64,000 nucleotides of DNA from Symbiobacterium thermophilum IAM 14863 (GCF_000009905.1 NC_006177.1:2108001-2172000), one strand, 5' to 3'; shown: positions 25,744 to 34,164, counted from the first letter of the stretch. Notes: generated by a model from the sequence alone, not told the origin. Program-made: numbers and translations.

Positions 25744-26799
25744 TTACGGCCCCTGTTCCGCCAGGTTGGCCTCCGCCCGGTCGACGTTCTCCAGATGCTC
25801 CGCGTACGTGGTGGCGAAGTAGTGCTCGCCGGAGCCGTCGTTCTTGGCGACGAAGTAGTAGTAGTCGTGGGTGGCGGGGTAGAGCACCGCACGGATCGCC
25901 CCTTCGCCGGGGGCGGCGATGGGCCCCGGGGGCAGGCCGGGGTATCGGTACGTGTTGTAGGGGGAGTCGACCTCCAGGTCGTCGTAGGACAGCGCCTCGG
26001 ATCGGGGCAGCCCCAGGGCGTAGTACACGGTCGGGTCGGCCTGCAGCGGCATGCCCACGGCCAGCCGGTTCAGGTACACGCCCGCGATCTGCGGCTGCTC
26101 CGCCGCCACGCGCGCCTCCGTCTCGACGATGGACGCCAGGGTGGTCACCTCGTGCACCGAAAGGCCCATCTCGTCGGCTCGGGCCAGCAACTCGGGCGTC
26201 CAGACGGCCTCGAAGCGCGCCATGAGCATCGCCACCACCTCCTCGGCGGTGATGCCCGAGTGGTACTGATACGTGGCGGGGAACAGGTAGCCCTCCATTG
26301 GCTGAATCAGCTCGACGTCCTCCGGGAGGTAGGGGTTCTCCGCCGCCGCGGCCAGCGCGGCGTCCAGGAAGGCCTCGCGGTCCACGACCTGCGCCTCGGC
26401 CAGCAGGTCGGCCATCATCTCCACCGTCAGCCCCTCCGGGATCGTGAAGCGGCGCACGACCACCTCGCCGTTCACCAGCTTGGTCAGGATCTGGTCCGCG
26501 GACATCGCGGCCGAGAGCTCGTACCGGCCTGAGACGATCTGGCCGTCCAGCTCCCGGTAGCGCACGTAATACCGAAAGACAGCCGGATCACGGATGATGC
26601 CATGTTCCGCCAGGATCTGCGCGACGTCGGTGGTGGTGGCGCCGGACGGGATCTCGACCTCCAGAAGCCCCGCGGTCGGGTCCGCCGGCTCCAGGCGGGC
26701 GAGCGCCCAGCGCAGGCCGCCGTAGGCGGCGCCCCCGAGCGCGGCCAGCAGGATCAGCAGGGCGAGAACCAGTCGGACCGCCTTGGCTGCGTTCGACAA
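25744..26799 (-). CDS. mltG: Endolytic murein transglycosylase MltG (YceG-like)
   Basis: A 351-residue enzyme with one N-terminal membrane helix (about residues 9-29) that cuts nascent glycan strands and sets their length. The catalytic Glu lies in TTLASIVETEARVAAEQPQI (about residue 224). Other family blocks are IPSGATTTDVAQILAEHGII (LysM-like subdomain), PMEGYLFPATYQY, AGVYLNRLAVGMPLQADPTV and the C-terminal NTYRYPGLPPGPIAAPGEGA. The start is TTG 26799, 11 bases after GGAGGG; a nearby ATG is out of frame. The position after ruvX and the DUF1292 gene is conserved in many Firmicutes. Confidence 0.92.
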   Translation of the reverse strand: MSNAAKAVRLVLALLILLAALGGAAYGGLRWALARLEPADPTAGLLEVEIPSGATTTDVAQILAEHGIIRDPAVFRYYVRYRELDGQIVSGRYELSAAMSADQILTKLVNGEVVVRRFTIPEGLTVEMMADLLAEAQVVDREAFLDAALAAAAENPYLPEDVELIQPMEGYLFPATYQYHSGITAEEVVAMLMARFEAVWTPELLARADEMGLSVHEVTTLASIVETEARVAAEQPQIAGVYLNRLAVGMPLQADPTVYYALGLPRSEALSYDDLEVDSPYNTYRYPGLPPGPIAAPGEGAIRAVLYPATHDYYYFVAKNDGSGEHYFATTYAEHLENVDRAEANLAEQGP

Positions 26800-26854
26800 G
26801 CGCGTTCATCCCTCCAGAGATAGCCTGCGTCTCTTCACTATTCGCCATAAGAAA

Positions 26855-26877
26855 GAGCCCTCCTGTTCGGAGGGCTC
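26855..26877 (-). terminator. Terminator after the DUF1292 gene
   Basis: GAGCCCTCC pairs perfectly with GGAGGGCTC around a 5-nt loop, followed on the minus strand by TTTCTT. It begins 9 bases after the stop, so mltG probably needs read-through or its own promoter. Confidence 0.8.
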
Positions 26878-26885
26878 GTTGGCGG

Positions 26886-27185
26886 CTACTTCTCGGACTC
26901 CTCTTCGAACTCCTCGTCGTCCAGCATCTCTTCCCACGCATCGGCGACCCGGTCGAACTCCTCCTCGGACTCGATCTCGACCAGGACGTCCTCGCCGTCC
27001 TCCTCGTCGATGCGCATGATGACGGCCTCCTCCGCCTCCTCGCCTTCCTCGATGGGCAGCAGGATGGCGTAGTCCTTGCCGTCGACGGTGATCACCTGAA
27101 CAATGGAAAACTCGTGCTCGTTGCCTTCCTCGTCCGTCAGAACGATGATCTCGTCATCGTGCTCATGCTCGTGATCGTGGCTCAT
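26886..27185 (-). CDS. DUF1292 family protein (YrzB-like)
   Basis: A 99-residue very acidic protein (MSHDHEHEHDDEIIVLTDEE at the N-terminus; the C-terminus is nearly all E and D). The core HEFSIVQVITVDGKDYAILL fits the DUF1292/YrzB family, which is found next to ruvX in many Firmicutes and has no established role. The His-rich start may bind metal, though this is only a composition clue. The start at ATG 27185 follows GGAG. Its position between ruvX and mltG supports the assignment. Confidence 0.88.
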   Translation of the reverse strand: MSHDHEHEHDDEIIVLTDEEGNEHEFSIVQVITVDGKDYAILLPIEEGEEAEEAVIMRIDEEDGEDVLVEIESEEEFDRVADAWEEMLDDEEFEEESEK

Positions 27186-27241
27186 GGCAATCACTCCGAT
27201 CCCCAAGATATTCCTCATTCTAATGCAGCCCGGTTACCCTG

Positions 27242-27676
27242 TCAAACGAAACTTTCGGGCGGACGGGCGGCCCGGGCGTCCAGATACCCCTGCAGGATCA
27301 CCGCCGCGGCCATCTTGTCGATGACCTTCCGCCGCCGGGCCCGGCTGACGTCGGCCTCCAGCAGCACCCGCTCCGCCGCCATCGTGGACAGCCGTTCGTC
27401 CCAGGCCTCCACCGGGAGGCCGCTGTGGCCGGCCAGGCGCTCCATGAACGCTCGGGTGAGCTCGGCCCGGGGCCCGTAGGTGCCGTTCATGTTCCGGGGC
27501 ATGCCGACCACCCAGCGCACGACGCCGTAATGCCGGGCGATCTCGTCCAGGCGGGCCAGATCCTGCTCCAGCGACCGGCGGCGGATGACCTCCAGCGCCT
27601 GGGCCGTAAGACCCAGCTCGTCGGACAGCGCCACGCCGATGGTCTTCTCGCCGACGTCAAGCCCGCCGATGCGCAT
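27242..27676 (-). CDS. ruvX: Holliday junction resolvase-like protein RuvX (YqgF)
   Basis: A 144-residue RNase H-fold nuclease; family members act on Holliday junctions and in 5' processing of pre-16S rRNA. Active-site acidic residues fit: RIGGLDVGEKTIGVALSDEL (Asp 7), VVGMPRNMNGTYGPRAE and EAWDERLSTMAAERVLLEAD (about 90-100), then RKVIDKMAAAVILQGYL with the last acidic residue. ATG 27676 follows GAGGTG at 8 bases. It is 56 bases upstream of the DUF1292 gene and 7 bases downstream of the rhomboid gene, all on the minus strand. Confidence 0.93.
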   Translation of the reverse strand: MRIGGLDVGEKTIGVALSDELGLTAQALEVIRRRSLEQDLARLDEIARHYGVVRWVVGMPRNMNGTYGPRAELTRAFMERLAGHSGLPVEAWDERLSTMAAERVLLEADVSRARRRKVIDKMAAAVILQGYLDARAARPPESFV

Positions 27677-27683
27677 TCCATGC

Positions 27684-28376
27684 TCACCTCGGTTCTTCCG
27701 CCTTCTCCTGCCGCGGCGAGAGCAACTGCGCCAGGGCCACGCCGCTCAGGAAGCCGTTGATGTGCGCCCAGAAGGCGACCGTCTGGGTGAGGTCATGCAG
27801 CCAGATCGGCGCCAGGCCGCTGGCCAGCTGCACGAAGAACCAGAGCCCGAGGAACACCCAGGCCGGCACCCGGACGGCCGGGACGAAGGCGCCGATGGGC
27901 ACGAGGGCCAGCACCCGGGCCCGCGGGAAGCTGAGGATGTATCCTCCCAGCACCCCGGCCACGGCGCCCGAGGCGCCGATCGTCGGGATCGGCGAGGTCG
28001 GGTTGGCCACCGCGTGCGCCAGGTTGGCCAGGGCGATGCACAGCACGTAGAACAGCAGGTACCGCCCGTGGCCCAGCCGGTCCTCCAGGTTGTCCCCGAA
28101 GATCCAGAGGTAGAGCATGTTGCCCAGCACGTGGCCCCAGGAACCGTGCAGGAAGGCCGAGGTGAAGAGGGTCACCAGCGGCCATCCCCCGCTCGCCGCC
28201 CAGGCGTCCGGGCTGAGCAGCGCGGTCGGCCGGAGGGCGAAGTTCCCGATGAGCCACTCGCCCGTCACCGGGCTGGCCATCTCCAGGAGGAAGACGGCGA
28301 AGTTGAGGGCGATGAGCGCCCAGTTGACCCACGGGCGTCTGCGTACCGCTGGACTGTCACGCAGTGGCAGGACCAA
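27684..28376 (-). CDS. Rhomboid family intramembrane serine protease
   Basis: About 230 residues with six predicted membrane helices. Rhomboid marks are HGSWGHVLGNMLYLWIFGDN (loop 1/helix 2), the nucleophile in PTIGASGAVAGVLGGYI and the catalytic His in VAFWAHINGFLSGVALAQLL. It cleaves membrane-embedded substrates; targets are unknown. The start is not sure: TTG 28376 has GGGGGGAG at 6 bases, TTG 28382 is closer to it. It is inserted between ireB and ruvX relative to the usual Firmicute order and sits 7 bases before ruvX, so they are probably cotranscribed. Confidence 0.88.
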   Translation of the reverse strand: MVLPLRDSPAVRRRPWVNWALIALNFAVFLLEMASPVTGEWLIGNFALRPTALLSPDAWAASGGWPLVTLFTSAFLHGSWGHVLGNMLYLWIFGDNLEDRLGHGRYLLFYVLCIALANLAHAVANPTSPIPTIGASGAVAGVLGGYILSFPRARVLALVPIGAFVPAVRVPAWVFLGLWFFVQLASGLAPIWLHDLTQTVAFWAHINGFLSGVALAQLLSPRQEKAEEPR

Positions 28377-28485
28377 TGCCAACTCCCCCCGGAGTGTACC
28401 GCGCCGGCGCCGGCTTTGCAATAGCATATCTCCCCCGACGCTGAATCACTCTATGGGCAGCGAGTAAACCGGAGGTGCATTTGGT

Positions 28486-28914
28486 TTGCGTCTGCGCGAC
28501 CTGATGACAACGGACGTCCGCACCTGCGCGCCCGACACGCCCGTGTCCGAAGTGGCCCGCATCATGGAAGAGGCCGACTGCGGCTTCGTGCCCGTCGTCG
28601 ACGGCGGCCGGGTAGCCGGGGTGATCACCGACCGCGACATCGTGCTGCGGGCCGTGGCCAGGGGGCGGGACATCCGCACCACCACGGCGCGGGAGTGCAT
28701 GACCAGCCCGGCCGTCACCGTCGGTCCCGACACCGACGCCCACGCGGCCGCCGACCTGATGGCGGATAAGCAGATCCGGCGGCTCTGCGTGGTCGACGGC
28801 GGCCGCCTGGTGGGCGTGGTGGCCCTGGGGGACCTGGCGACGGAGCGGATCCACGTCGACGAGGCCGGGGAGGCCCTCTCCTCGATCTCGGAACCGGCCC
28901 AGCCCGCCCACTGA
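28486..28914 (+). CDS. Two-CBS-domain protein
   Basis: A 142-residue protein made of a tandem CBS pair: RLRDLMTTDVRTCAPDTPVS to VITDRDIVLRAVARG (residues 2-66) and RECMTSPAVTVGPDTDAHAA to LVGVVALGDLATE (residues 69-124). CBS pairs bind adenosine nucleotides and regulate partner proteins; free-standing ones like this (YhcV-like) have no defined partner. The start is TTG 28486, 8 bases after GGAGGTG. It is divergent from the rhomboid gene and is followed by a strong terminator, so it is a single-gene unit. Confidence 0.9.
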   Translation: MRLRDLMTTDVRTCAPDTPVSEVARIMEEADCGFVPVVDGGRVAGVITDRDIVLRAVARGRDIRTTTARECMTSPAVTVGPDTDAHAAADLMADKQIRRLCVVDGGRLVGVVALGDLATERIHVDEAGEALSSISEPAQPAH

Positions 28915-28935
28915 GATGGAGCAGGTCATTCTTCC

Positions 28936-28965
28936 GGGACGCCCCTGTCCGGTCGGGGGCGTCCC
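28936..28965 (+). terminator. Terminator of the CBS gene
   Basis: GGGACGCCCC pairs perfectly with GGGGCGTCCC over a 10-nt loop, 21 bases after the stop codon. The following sequence is CGCC, not a T-run. Confidence 0.65.
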
Positions 28966-29061
28966 GCCGCGTTCTGTCACGTGCTGCCGCCCCGCTTCAT
29001 ACCATAGCCCGGGGCCGAGCCTGTCCCGGCCCCACTTCAGTGCGGGGAGGCGTCGCCGGAC

Positions 29062-29352
29062 ATGTGCTGGCACTGCTCAGGCCACGATTGGGATTGGGAT
29101 TGGGACTGGAACTGCGACTGCCAGTGCCCCTGCCGTTGCCGCGGCGACCGCCGGCGACGCTTCGACCGGAAGCGCCGGTGCGACCTGCACGACGACTGGG
29201 ACGGCGATTGGGACGGGCACGATCGCGGGCGGTGCCGCCGCAGCCGGCGCCGCCGCTGCGACCACCGGGACGATGACCCGAAGTCGGACCTCTGCTCCCG
29301 TCCCGTCGTCGTGCACGGGCACGGCGGGGCGAAGCGGTTCCTCTTCATCTAG
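29062..29352 (+). CDS. Cys/Asp/Trp/Arg-rich small protein, not recognised
   Basis: A 96-residue ORF of extreme composition: MCWHCSGHDWDWDWDWNCDC, then QCPCRCRGDRRRRFDRKRRC, WDGDWDGHDRGRCRRSRRRR and an ordinary C-terminus (VVVHGHGGAKRFLFI). There are about eleven Cys, seven Trp and many Asp and Arg. Third codon positions are about 90% G/C, as in real genes here. GGGGAGG lies 11 bases before the ATG. Hairpins bound it on both sides (28936-28965, 29380-29400). The composition recalls small metal-binding or crosslinked spore-coat proteins, but that is only an analogy. An 81-residue A/V/P-rich frame on the other strand competes; I prefer this one for its ribosome site and codon bias. Confidence 0.5.
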   Translation: MCWHCSGHDWDWDWDWNCDCQCPCRCRGDRRRRFDRKRRCDLHDDWDGDWDGHDRGRCRRSRRRRCDHRDDDPKSDLCSRPVVVHGHGGAKRFLFI

Positions 29353-29379
29353 GCTTCGGCGAATCGATGCGCGCGAAAC

Positions 29380-29400
29380 GGGGCGCCCCCTGGGCGCCCC
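29380..29400. terminator. Hairpin between the small Cys-rich ORF and ireB
   Basis: GGGGCGCCC pairs perfectly with GGGCGCCCC over a CCT loop. It lies 28 bases after the plus-strand ORF and 28 bases after the minus-strand ireB stop, so it can serve both. Confidence 0.65.
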
Positions 29401-29427
29401 GCACTGTCTGCAGTTGAGAAAACCGCC

Positions 29428-29688
29428 CTACTCCTCCAGCTTCTCCAGGTAGCTGCGGACCAGCTCCTCCAGGAGCTCGTCGCGCTCGATGCGGCGGATC
29501 AGGTTCCGCGCGCCCATGTGACTGGTGATGTAGGTCGGATCCCCGGAGAGCAGATAGCCGACGATCTGGTCGATGGGGCTGTACCCCTTCTCCTTCAGTG
29601 CCGCATAGACCTTCTGCAGCACTTCACCCGGGTTCCGGTCTTCCGGCTTGTTCCGCCAGTATACGGTCTTGTCGCTGGTTCCTGGCAT
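29428..29688 (-). CDS. ireB: IreB family regulatory protein (DUF965)
   Basis: An 86-residue protein matching the IreB/YrzL family. In Enterococcus IreB is a substrate of the Ser/Thr kinase IreK and affects cephalosporin resistance. Diagnostic stretches are [40 protein letters not shown] and [18 protein letters not shown]. The N-terminus ([11 protein letters not shown]) has Thr residues of the type phosphorylated in IreB. It lies downstream of alaS and a GNAT gene on the same strand; alaS-ireB-ruvX is a common Firmicute order. The family is certain; the kinase is not in this window. Confidence 0.93.
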   Translation of the reverse strand: MPGTSDKTVYWRNKPEDRNPGEVLQKVYAALKEKGYSPIDQIVGYLLSGDPTYITSHMGARNLIRRIERDELLEELVRSYLEKLEE

Positions 29689-29819
29689 GGGAACACCGCC
29701 TTCCTGAACAGGATGGACCCGTGCGGTCTGCCTGTCTTCTTAGTGCGTATTCTCTGTCCGATCTCATGAATCCTCTTGCCCCGGGCATCGGCGGTAGTCT
29801 CCCTCCCCCGGGAGGTGCC

Positions 29820-30404
29820 CTATTCCAGGGACGCTCCCTGGTCCCGGGCCGCCGCCCGCTGCTGTTCCCGGGCGTAGAACTCCCGCCGGGTGATGCCCAT
29901 CACCAGGATGTCGTGGTAGCGACTGCCCCGGCGCAGGGCCTGGCGCCGGACCCCTTCGTGGACGAACCCCGCCTTCTCGTACGCGCGGATGGCCCGCTTG
30001 TTGAAGTCGAAGACGTGCAGCTCCACCCGGTGCAGGTCCATCGGCCCGAAGGCCTGCCGCAGCACCAGTCGGAGGGCGTCGGTGCCGTAGCCCCGTCCCC
30101 AGCAGCTCCGTTCGCCGATGAAGATGGTCAGCATGGCCGACCGGTTCCGCTCGCTCACCCGCCACAGCCGCACAACGCCGATGAACCGCTCCCGCTCGTC
30201 GACGATAGCCCATTCCGGCCGCGCGGCAAGCTGGTTCAGCCACACGTTGAACGCCAGGAGCGCGGGGCCGGGAACCGGCCCCGCCTTCTCCTCGTATAGC
30301 AGATCGGCGACCTCGGGATCGGTCATGAACCGGTACAGGGTGCCGGCATCCGTGGGGCGGAGGGGGCGGATCCCCGCCTTCTCGCCCCAGATCACACCCG
30401 CCAT
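29820..30404 (-). CDS. GNAT family N-acetyltransferase, RimJ/RimL-like
   Basis: A 194-residue acetyltransferase of the Acetyltransf_3 (RimJ/RimL/SpeG-like) group. It begins IRPLRPTDAGTLYRFMTDPE, has the acetyl-CoA loop GERSCWGRGYGTDALRLVLR (about residues 103-122) and the C-terminal VELHVFDFNKRAIRAYEKAG FVHEG block. The target may be a ribosomal protein, a polyamine or a small molecule; nothing here decides. ATG 30404 follows AAGGAGGAAGG. It starts 24 bases after alaS and is likely cotranscribed, an insertion into the usual alaS-ireB order. Confidence 0.88.
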   Translation of the reverse strand: MAGVIWGEKAGIRPLRPTDAGTLYRFMTDPEVADLLYEEKAGPVPGPALLAFNVWLNQLAARPEWAIVDERERFIGVVRLWRVSERNRSAMLTIFIGERSCWGRGYGTDALRLVLRQAFGPMDLHRVELHVFDFNKRAIRAYEKAGFVHEGVRRQALRRGSRYHDILVMGITRREFYAREQQRAAARDQGASLE

Positions 30405-30428
30405 GCGCCTTCCTCCTTGCGGGGACGC

Positions 30429-33059
30429 CTACAGACCGAGCTGGCTGCCCACCAGGCCCGGCACGGCGTTCAGGGCCTCGCCCAGCCGCTCCGGGTTCTT
30501 GCCGCCGGCGGTGGCCATGTCGGGCCGCCCGCCGCCGCCGCCGCCGCAGATCCGGGCGACCTCCCTGATGAGGTTGCCTGCGTGGACGCGCCCCGCCAGG
30601 TCCTTCGTCACCGCGGCCACGAGGTTGACCTTGCCCTCGCTGGTCACCGCGCCGAGGACGACCACCCCGGAGCCCAGCTTGGCGCGGATGGCATCCGTCA
30701 TGTTGCGCAGGTCCTCCATCGTGGCCACCGGCGCCGTGCCGGCGACGACCTTGACGCCGCCCACCTCCTGGGCCCGCTCCACCAGGCTGTCGGTCTGGCT
30801 GGCCGCCAGCTTGGCCCGCAGCTGCTCCAGCTCCTTCTCCATCTCCTTCATGCGGCTGCGCAGCTGCTCCTGCGCCTCCACGGCCCTGGCCTGCGCCTCC
30901 TCCAGGTGCCGGATCACACCGGGGCCGGTCACCGCCTCGATGCGGCGCACGCCCCCGCCGATGCCCGACTCGGAGAGGATCTTGAAGTACTGGACCTCGC
31001 TGGTATTACTGACGTGGCAGCCGCCGCAGAGTTCCCGGGACCAGCCGTCGCCGACGGAAACCACCCGCACGATCTCGCCGTACTTCTCGCCGAACAGCGC
31101 CATCGCCCCGAGGGCCCTGGCCTCGTCCAGCGGCATCTCGGTCCAGGTCACCGGCTCCGCGGCCTCGATCTCGGCGTTGATCATTTCCTCCACCGCGGCG
31201 ATCTGCTCCGGGGTCATGGGGCCGGTGTGGGTGAAGTCAAACCGCAGCCGGTCCGGCGCCACCAGCGAGCCCGCCTGCTGGACGTGGGTGCCCAGCACCT
31301 CCCGCAGGGCCTTGTGCAGGAGGTGCGTCGCGGTGTGGTTCTTCTGCGTGTCCTTCCGCTTGCGCGCGTCCACCCTGGCCTCGACCTGCTGGCCCACCTC
31401 CAGGAAGCCCTCCTGCACGGTGCCGTAATGCAGGTGGTGGCCCGAGGGCAGCTTGCGGCAGTCCTCCACCTCCACCCGCAGCCCCGGGGCGACGATCTGG
31501 CCGGTGTCGCCCACCTGGCCGCCGCCCTCGGCGTAGAACGGCGTCCGGTCGAGGACGATGATCACCGACGAGCCCTCGCCCGCGCCGGTGGCGTTGCCCT
31601 CCTGGTCGAACACGGCCAGCACCCGGCCCTCGCCGGCCAGCTCGGTGTACCCCACGAACCGGGTCGGCGCGACGCCCTCCAGGTGGCCCGCGATTCGGCT
31701 CTGGACCTCGGTGATGTACGAGACGTCCCGGGCCGCCCGCGCCCGGGCCCGCTGCTCGGCCATGGCGGCCTGGTAGCCCTGCTCGTCGACGGTGAAGCCC
31801 TGCTCCCGGGCGACGTCCCGCACGATGTCCAGCGGGAAACCGTAGGTGTCGTACAGGACGAAGGCGTCCTGGCCGGAGATGACCGTCTCGCCCTTCTGGC
31901 GCATCCGCGCCAGGATCTCCTCCAGCCGGTTCATGCCCTGCTCCAGGGTGCGCAGAAACCGCTCCTCCTCCCGGCGCAGCTCGTCCTGGATGACGGGCAG
32001 CCGCTCCCGCACCTCGGGGTAGGCGTCGCCCATGACGTCGGCCACCGCCCCGGCCACCTTCCAGATGAAGGGTTCGGCGAAGCCCAGGACACGCCCGAAC
32101 CGCACGGCCCGGCGGAGGATGCGGCGCATCACGTAGCCGCGGCCCTCGTTGCTGAACCGCACGCCGTCGGCGATGAGGAAGGTGCAGCAGCGGGCGTGGT
32201 CGGCGATCACCCGGAACGCCACCGCCTCGGGCCCTTCGCCCTCGTACTTCTTCCCGGAGAGCTCGTGGATGCGGGCGAAGATCGGCTGCCAGAGGTCGAT
32301 GTCCCAGTTGGACCAGACCCCCTGCATGATGGTGGCCATCCGCTCCAGCCCGAGGCCCGTGTCGACGCCGGTGCGCTCCAGCGGCACCAGCCCCTCCGGC
32401 GTCTGATTGTACTGCATGAACACGTTGTTCCAGAACTCCCGCCACCGGTCGCAGCCGCAGGTGTCGATGCGGCAGCCGTCGGGGTGGTCGCAGGCGTACT
32501 CGGGCCCCATGTCCCAGAAGATCTCGGAGCAGGGGCCGCACGGGCCGGTGTCGCCCATGCGCCAGAAGTTGTCCTTCTCGCCCAGCCGCACGATGCGGTC
32601 CGCGGGCACGCCCACCTTGTTGTGCCAGACGTCGAAGGCCTGTTCGTCGTCCTTGTAGATGGAGACCCACAGCCGGTCCTTGGGCAGCCCCAGCCACTCG
32701 GGGCTGGTGATGAACTCCCAGGCGTAGGCCAGGGCGTCCTCCTTGAAGTAGTCGCCGAAGCTGAAGTTGCCCAGCATCTCGAAGAAGGTGTGATGCCGGG
32801 CGGTGAAGCCGACCTCGTCCAGGTCGTTGTGCTTGCCGCCGGCCCGCACGCACTTCTGGGCGGTGACGGCCCGGGTGTACTCCCGCTTCTCCAGGCCGAG
32901 GAAGGTGTCCTTGAACTGGTTCATGCCGGCGTTGGTGAAGAGCAGCGTCGGATCGTTGTGCGGCACCAGGGACGAGCTGGGCACGTGGACGTGGCCCTTG
33001 GACTTGAAGAAGTCGATGAACTTCTGCCGGATCTCGGCGCTCGTCATGTACTTGGGCAT
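30429..33059 (-). CDS. alaS: Alanyl-tRNA synthetase
   Basis: An 876-residue class II synthetase that charges tRNA-Ala. Catalytic-core marks are VPSSSLVPHNDPTLLFTNAG MNQFKD (residues 24-49), RHHTFFEMLGNFSFGDYFK and GLGLERMATIMQG. The editing domain carries NHTATHLLHKALREVLG (about residue 567) and CGGCHVSNTSEV with the zinc-type Cys/His. A coiled coil and a glycine-rich C-Ala domain (ICGGGGGGRPDMA) end the protein. Length is normal for the family. ATG 33059 follows AAGGGGGG. It is controlled by the T-box upstream. Confidence 0.97.
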   Translation of the reverse strand: MPKYMTSAEIRQKFIDFFKSKGHVHVPSSSLVPHNDPTLLFTNAGMNQFKDTFLGLEKREYTRAVTAQKCVRAGGKHNDLDEVGFTARHHTFFEMLGNFSFGDYFKEDALAYAWEFITSPEWLGLPKDRLWVSIYKDDEQAFDVWHNKVGVPADRIVRLGEKDNFWRMGDTGPCGPCSEIFWDMGPEYACDHPDGCRIDTCGCDRWREFWNNVFMQYNQTPEGLVPLERTGVDTGLGLERMATIMQGVWSNWDIDLWQPIFARIHELSGKKYEGEGPEAVAFRVIADHARCCTFLIADGVRFSNEGRGYVMRRILRRAVRFGRVLGFAEPFIWKVAGAVADVMGDAYPEVRERLPVIQDELRREEERFLRTLEQGMNRLEEILARMRQKGETVISGQDAFVLYDTYGFPLDIVRDVAREQGFTVDEQGYQAAMAEQRARARAARDVSYITEVQSRIAGHLEGVAPTRFVGYTELAGEGRVLAVFDQEGNATGAGEGSSVIIVLDRTPFYAEGGGQVGDTGQIVAPGLRVEVEDCRKLPSGHHLHYGTVQEGFLEVGQQVEARVDARKRKDTQKNHTATHLLHKALREVLGTHVQQAGSLVAPDRLRFDFTHTGPMTPEQIAAVEEMINAEIEAAEPVTWTEMPLDEARALGAMALFGEKYGEIVRVVSVGDGWSRELCGGCHVSNTSEVQYFKILSESGIGGGVRRIEAVTGPGVIRHLEEAQARAVEAQEQLRSRMKEMEKELEQLRAKLAASQTDSLVERAQEVGGVKVVAGTAPVATMEDLRNMTDAIRAKLGSGVVVLGAVTSEGKVNLVAAVTKDLAGRVHAGNLIREVARICGGGGGGRPDMATAGGKNPERLGEALNAVPGLVGSQLGL

Positions 33060-33089
33060 GGTGTCGAAACCCCCCTTGAAAACTGAGAA

Positions 33090-33359
33090 CCCCCGCCTCC
33101 GACGCCTCAGGAAGCGTCAGGGGCGAGGGCTTGCTGCCGTCGCGGTACCACCCTGCTTGACCGCCGGGCCCCCGGCGGCCATCTCTCTCCAGTGATATCG
33201 GCATGGCGGCCGTCCCAGCCTACCGCGGAAGCTCCGCCTCGGTGGGCCCCTCAGGGGTGGCTGCGGCATCCCGCCTGCGCAGGCGCCCTTTCAGCCGAGG
33301 GGCGCCCTCTCTGGTGCGCGGCTCCTGGGACCCGTCTTCCCCGTCCTCGGGTTGGACTA
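33090..33359 (-). promoter_or_regulatory. T-box riboswitch controlling alaS, probable alanine specifier
   Basis: The T-box GGGTGGTACCGCG reads on the minus strand at 33153-33141. It is followed by a terminator stem (33090-33129, pairing around GACGC/GCGTC with flanking GC arms), then TTCTCAG. Upstream is a long stem-I region with the AGAGAGGGCGCC element. The candidate specifier is GCT (Ala) at 33232-33230 within GCGGAGCTTCCGC. Uncharged tRNA-Ala should prevent termination and raise alaS expression. The T-box is certain; the specifier is read by eye. Confidence 0.88.
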
Positions 33360-33365
33360 CCAGCG

Positions 33366-33395
33366 ATTATACAGACATGCGTAGGGCGGTGTCAA
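33366..33395 (-). promoter_or_regulatory. Consensus SigA promoter of the alaS leader
   Basis: TTGACA (33395-33390) and TATAAT (33371-33366) on the minus strand are both perfect, with an 18-base spacer. Transcription should start near 33359. It is the best promoter in the window. Confidence 0.85.
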
Positions 33396-33474
33396 GGAAG
33401 AGGTGGGCGGATGCTCCAGGGGGTACACGCGACCACTCGTTAGAATTCTCCGTCCTACATGCGAGGTGAACGCC

Positions 33475-34164
33475 GTGCGCCGTGCATCTGTCGCCACTCT
33501 CCTCGCCGCAACCGCCGCCGTGTTCGTCGCCTGCACCTCTCCACCGCCGCCACCGGGAACCAGCATGGAGGTGGAGGAACTGAGCGCACAGGTGGCTGAG
33601 CTCACAGCGGTCAACCAGCGGCTGGAAGCGGAGAACAGGGAACTCGAAGCCAGGGTCGCAGAACTCGACGCCAAGGTGAAGGAACTGGAATTCCGCAATC
33701 AGAACCTGGCGGACCGGCTGTCCCCTGAGGAGCGGGAGGTCAATCTCATCAACCCGCGCTTTCCGCCGGCGGTGGGGGGTGAACCCGGGTGGGAGTACCA
33801 CCAGGTCCTCTCCGCCGACCTGGACAACGACGGCGTGGAGGAGCGGGTATCGGTCACCACCAACGCCTTCTGGATGGAGGACCGGAAGGAGTTCGGCTGG
33901 GACGACGGCCACCCCTGGCACGTCTACGTGGAGGAGCCGGACGGCACCCGGACGTACCTGTTCTCCGATTGGGTTCAACTGGGGAAGCTGGACGTGATCC
34001 TGGACCGGGAAGGCCCGGGCGTGTTCATCGTCTACCGGCGGGACGGCGGCATGATCATCTACCGCGCCACCTACCAGGGGCCCGGCCAGTTCCGGACGGT
34101 TCGGTCCTACCAGATTCCACTCAGCTATTCCGCCACGTGGGCGAACCCGGACATGTTCCGGTGA
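33475..34164 (+). CDS. Predicted lipoprotein with a coiled-coil stem
   Basis: A 229-residue exported lipoprotein not assigned to a family. The signal peptide ends with lipobox VFVAC (Cys about residue 18), then TSPPPPPGTSMEVEELSAQV starts a coiled coil of about 50 residues (VNQRLEAENRELEARVAELD). The C-terminal 140 residues form a beta-rich domain with VLSADLDNDGVEERVSV, a short FG-GAP/EF-hand-like D-rich motif. GTG 33475 follows GAGGTG. It is divergent from alaS. It could be a surface-anchored sensor or a scaffold; function is unknown. Confidence 0.82.
   Translation: MRRASVATLLAATAAVFVACTSPPPPPGTSMEVEELSAQVAELTAVNQRLEAENRELEARVAELDAKVKELEFRNQNLADRLSPEEREVNLINPRFPPAVGGEPGWEYHQVLSADLDNDGVEERVSVTTNAFWMEDRKEFGWDDGHPWHVYVEEPDGTRTYLFSDWVQLGKLDVILDREGPGVFIVYRRDGGMIIYRATYQGPGQFRTVRSYQIPLSYSATWANPDMFR

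Noticed and set aside
29077-29322. Minus-strand 81-residue A/V/P-rich frame
   Set aside because: Opposite the Cys-rich ORF. It is very low in complexity and its ribosome site is poor; kept only as a competing reading.
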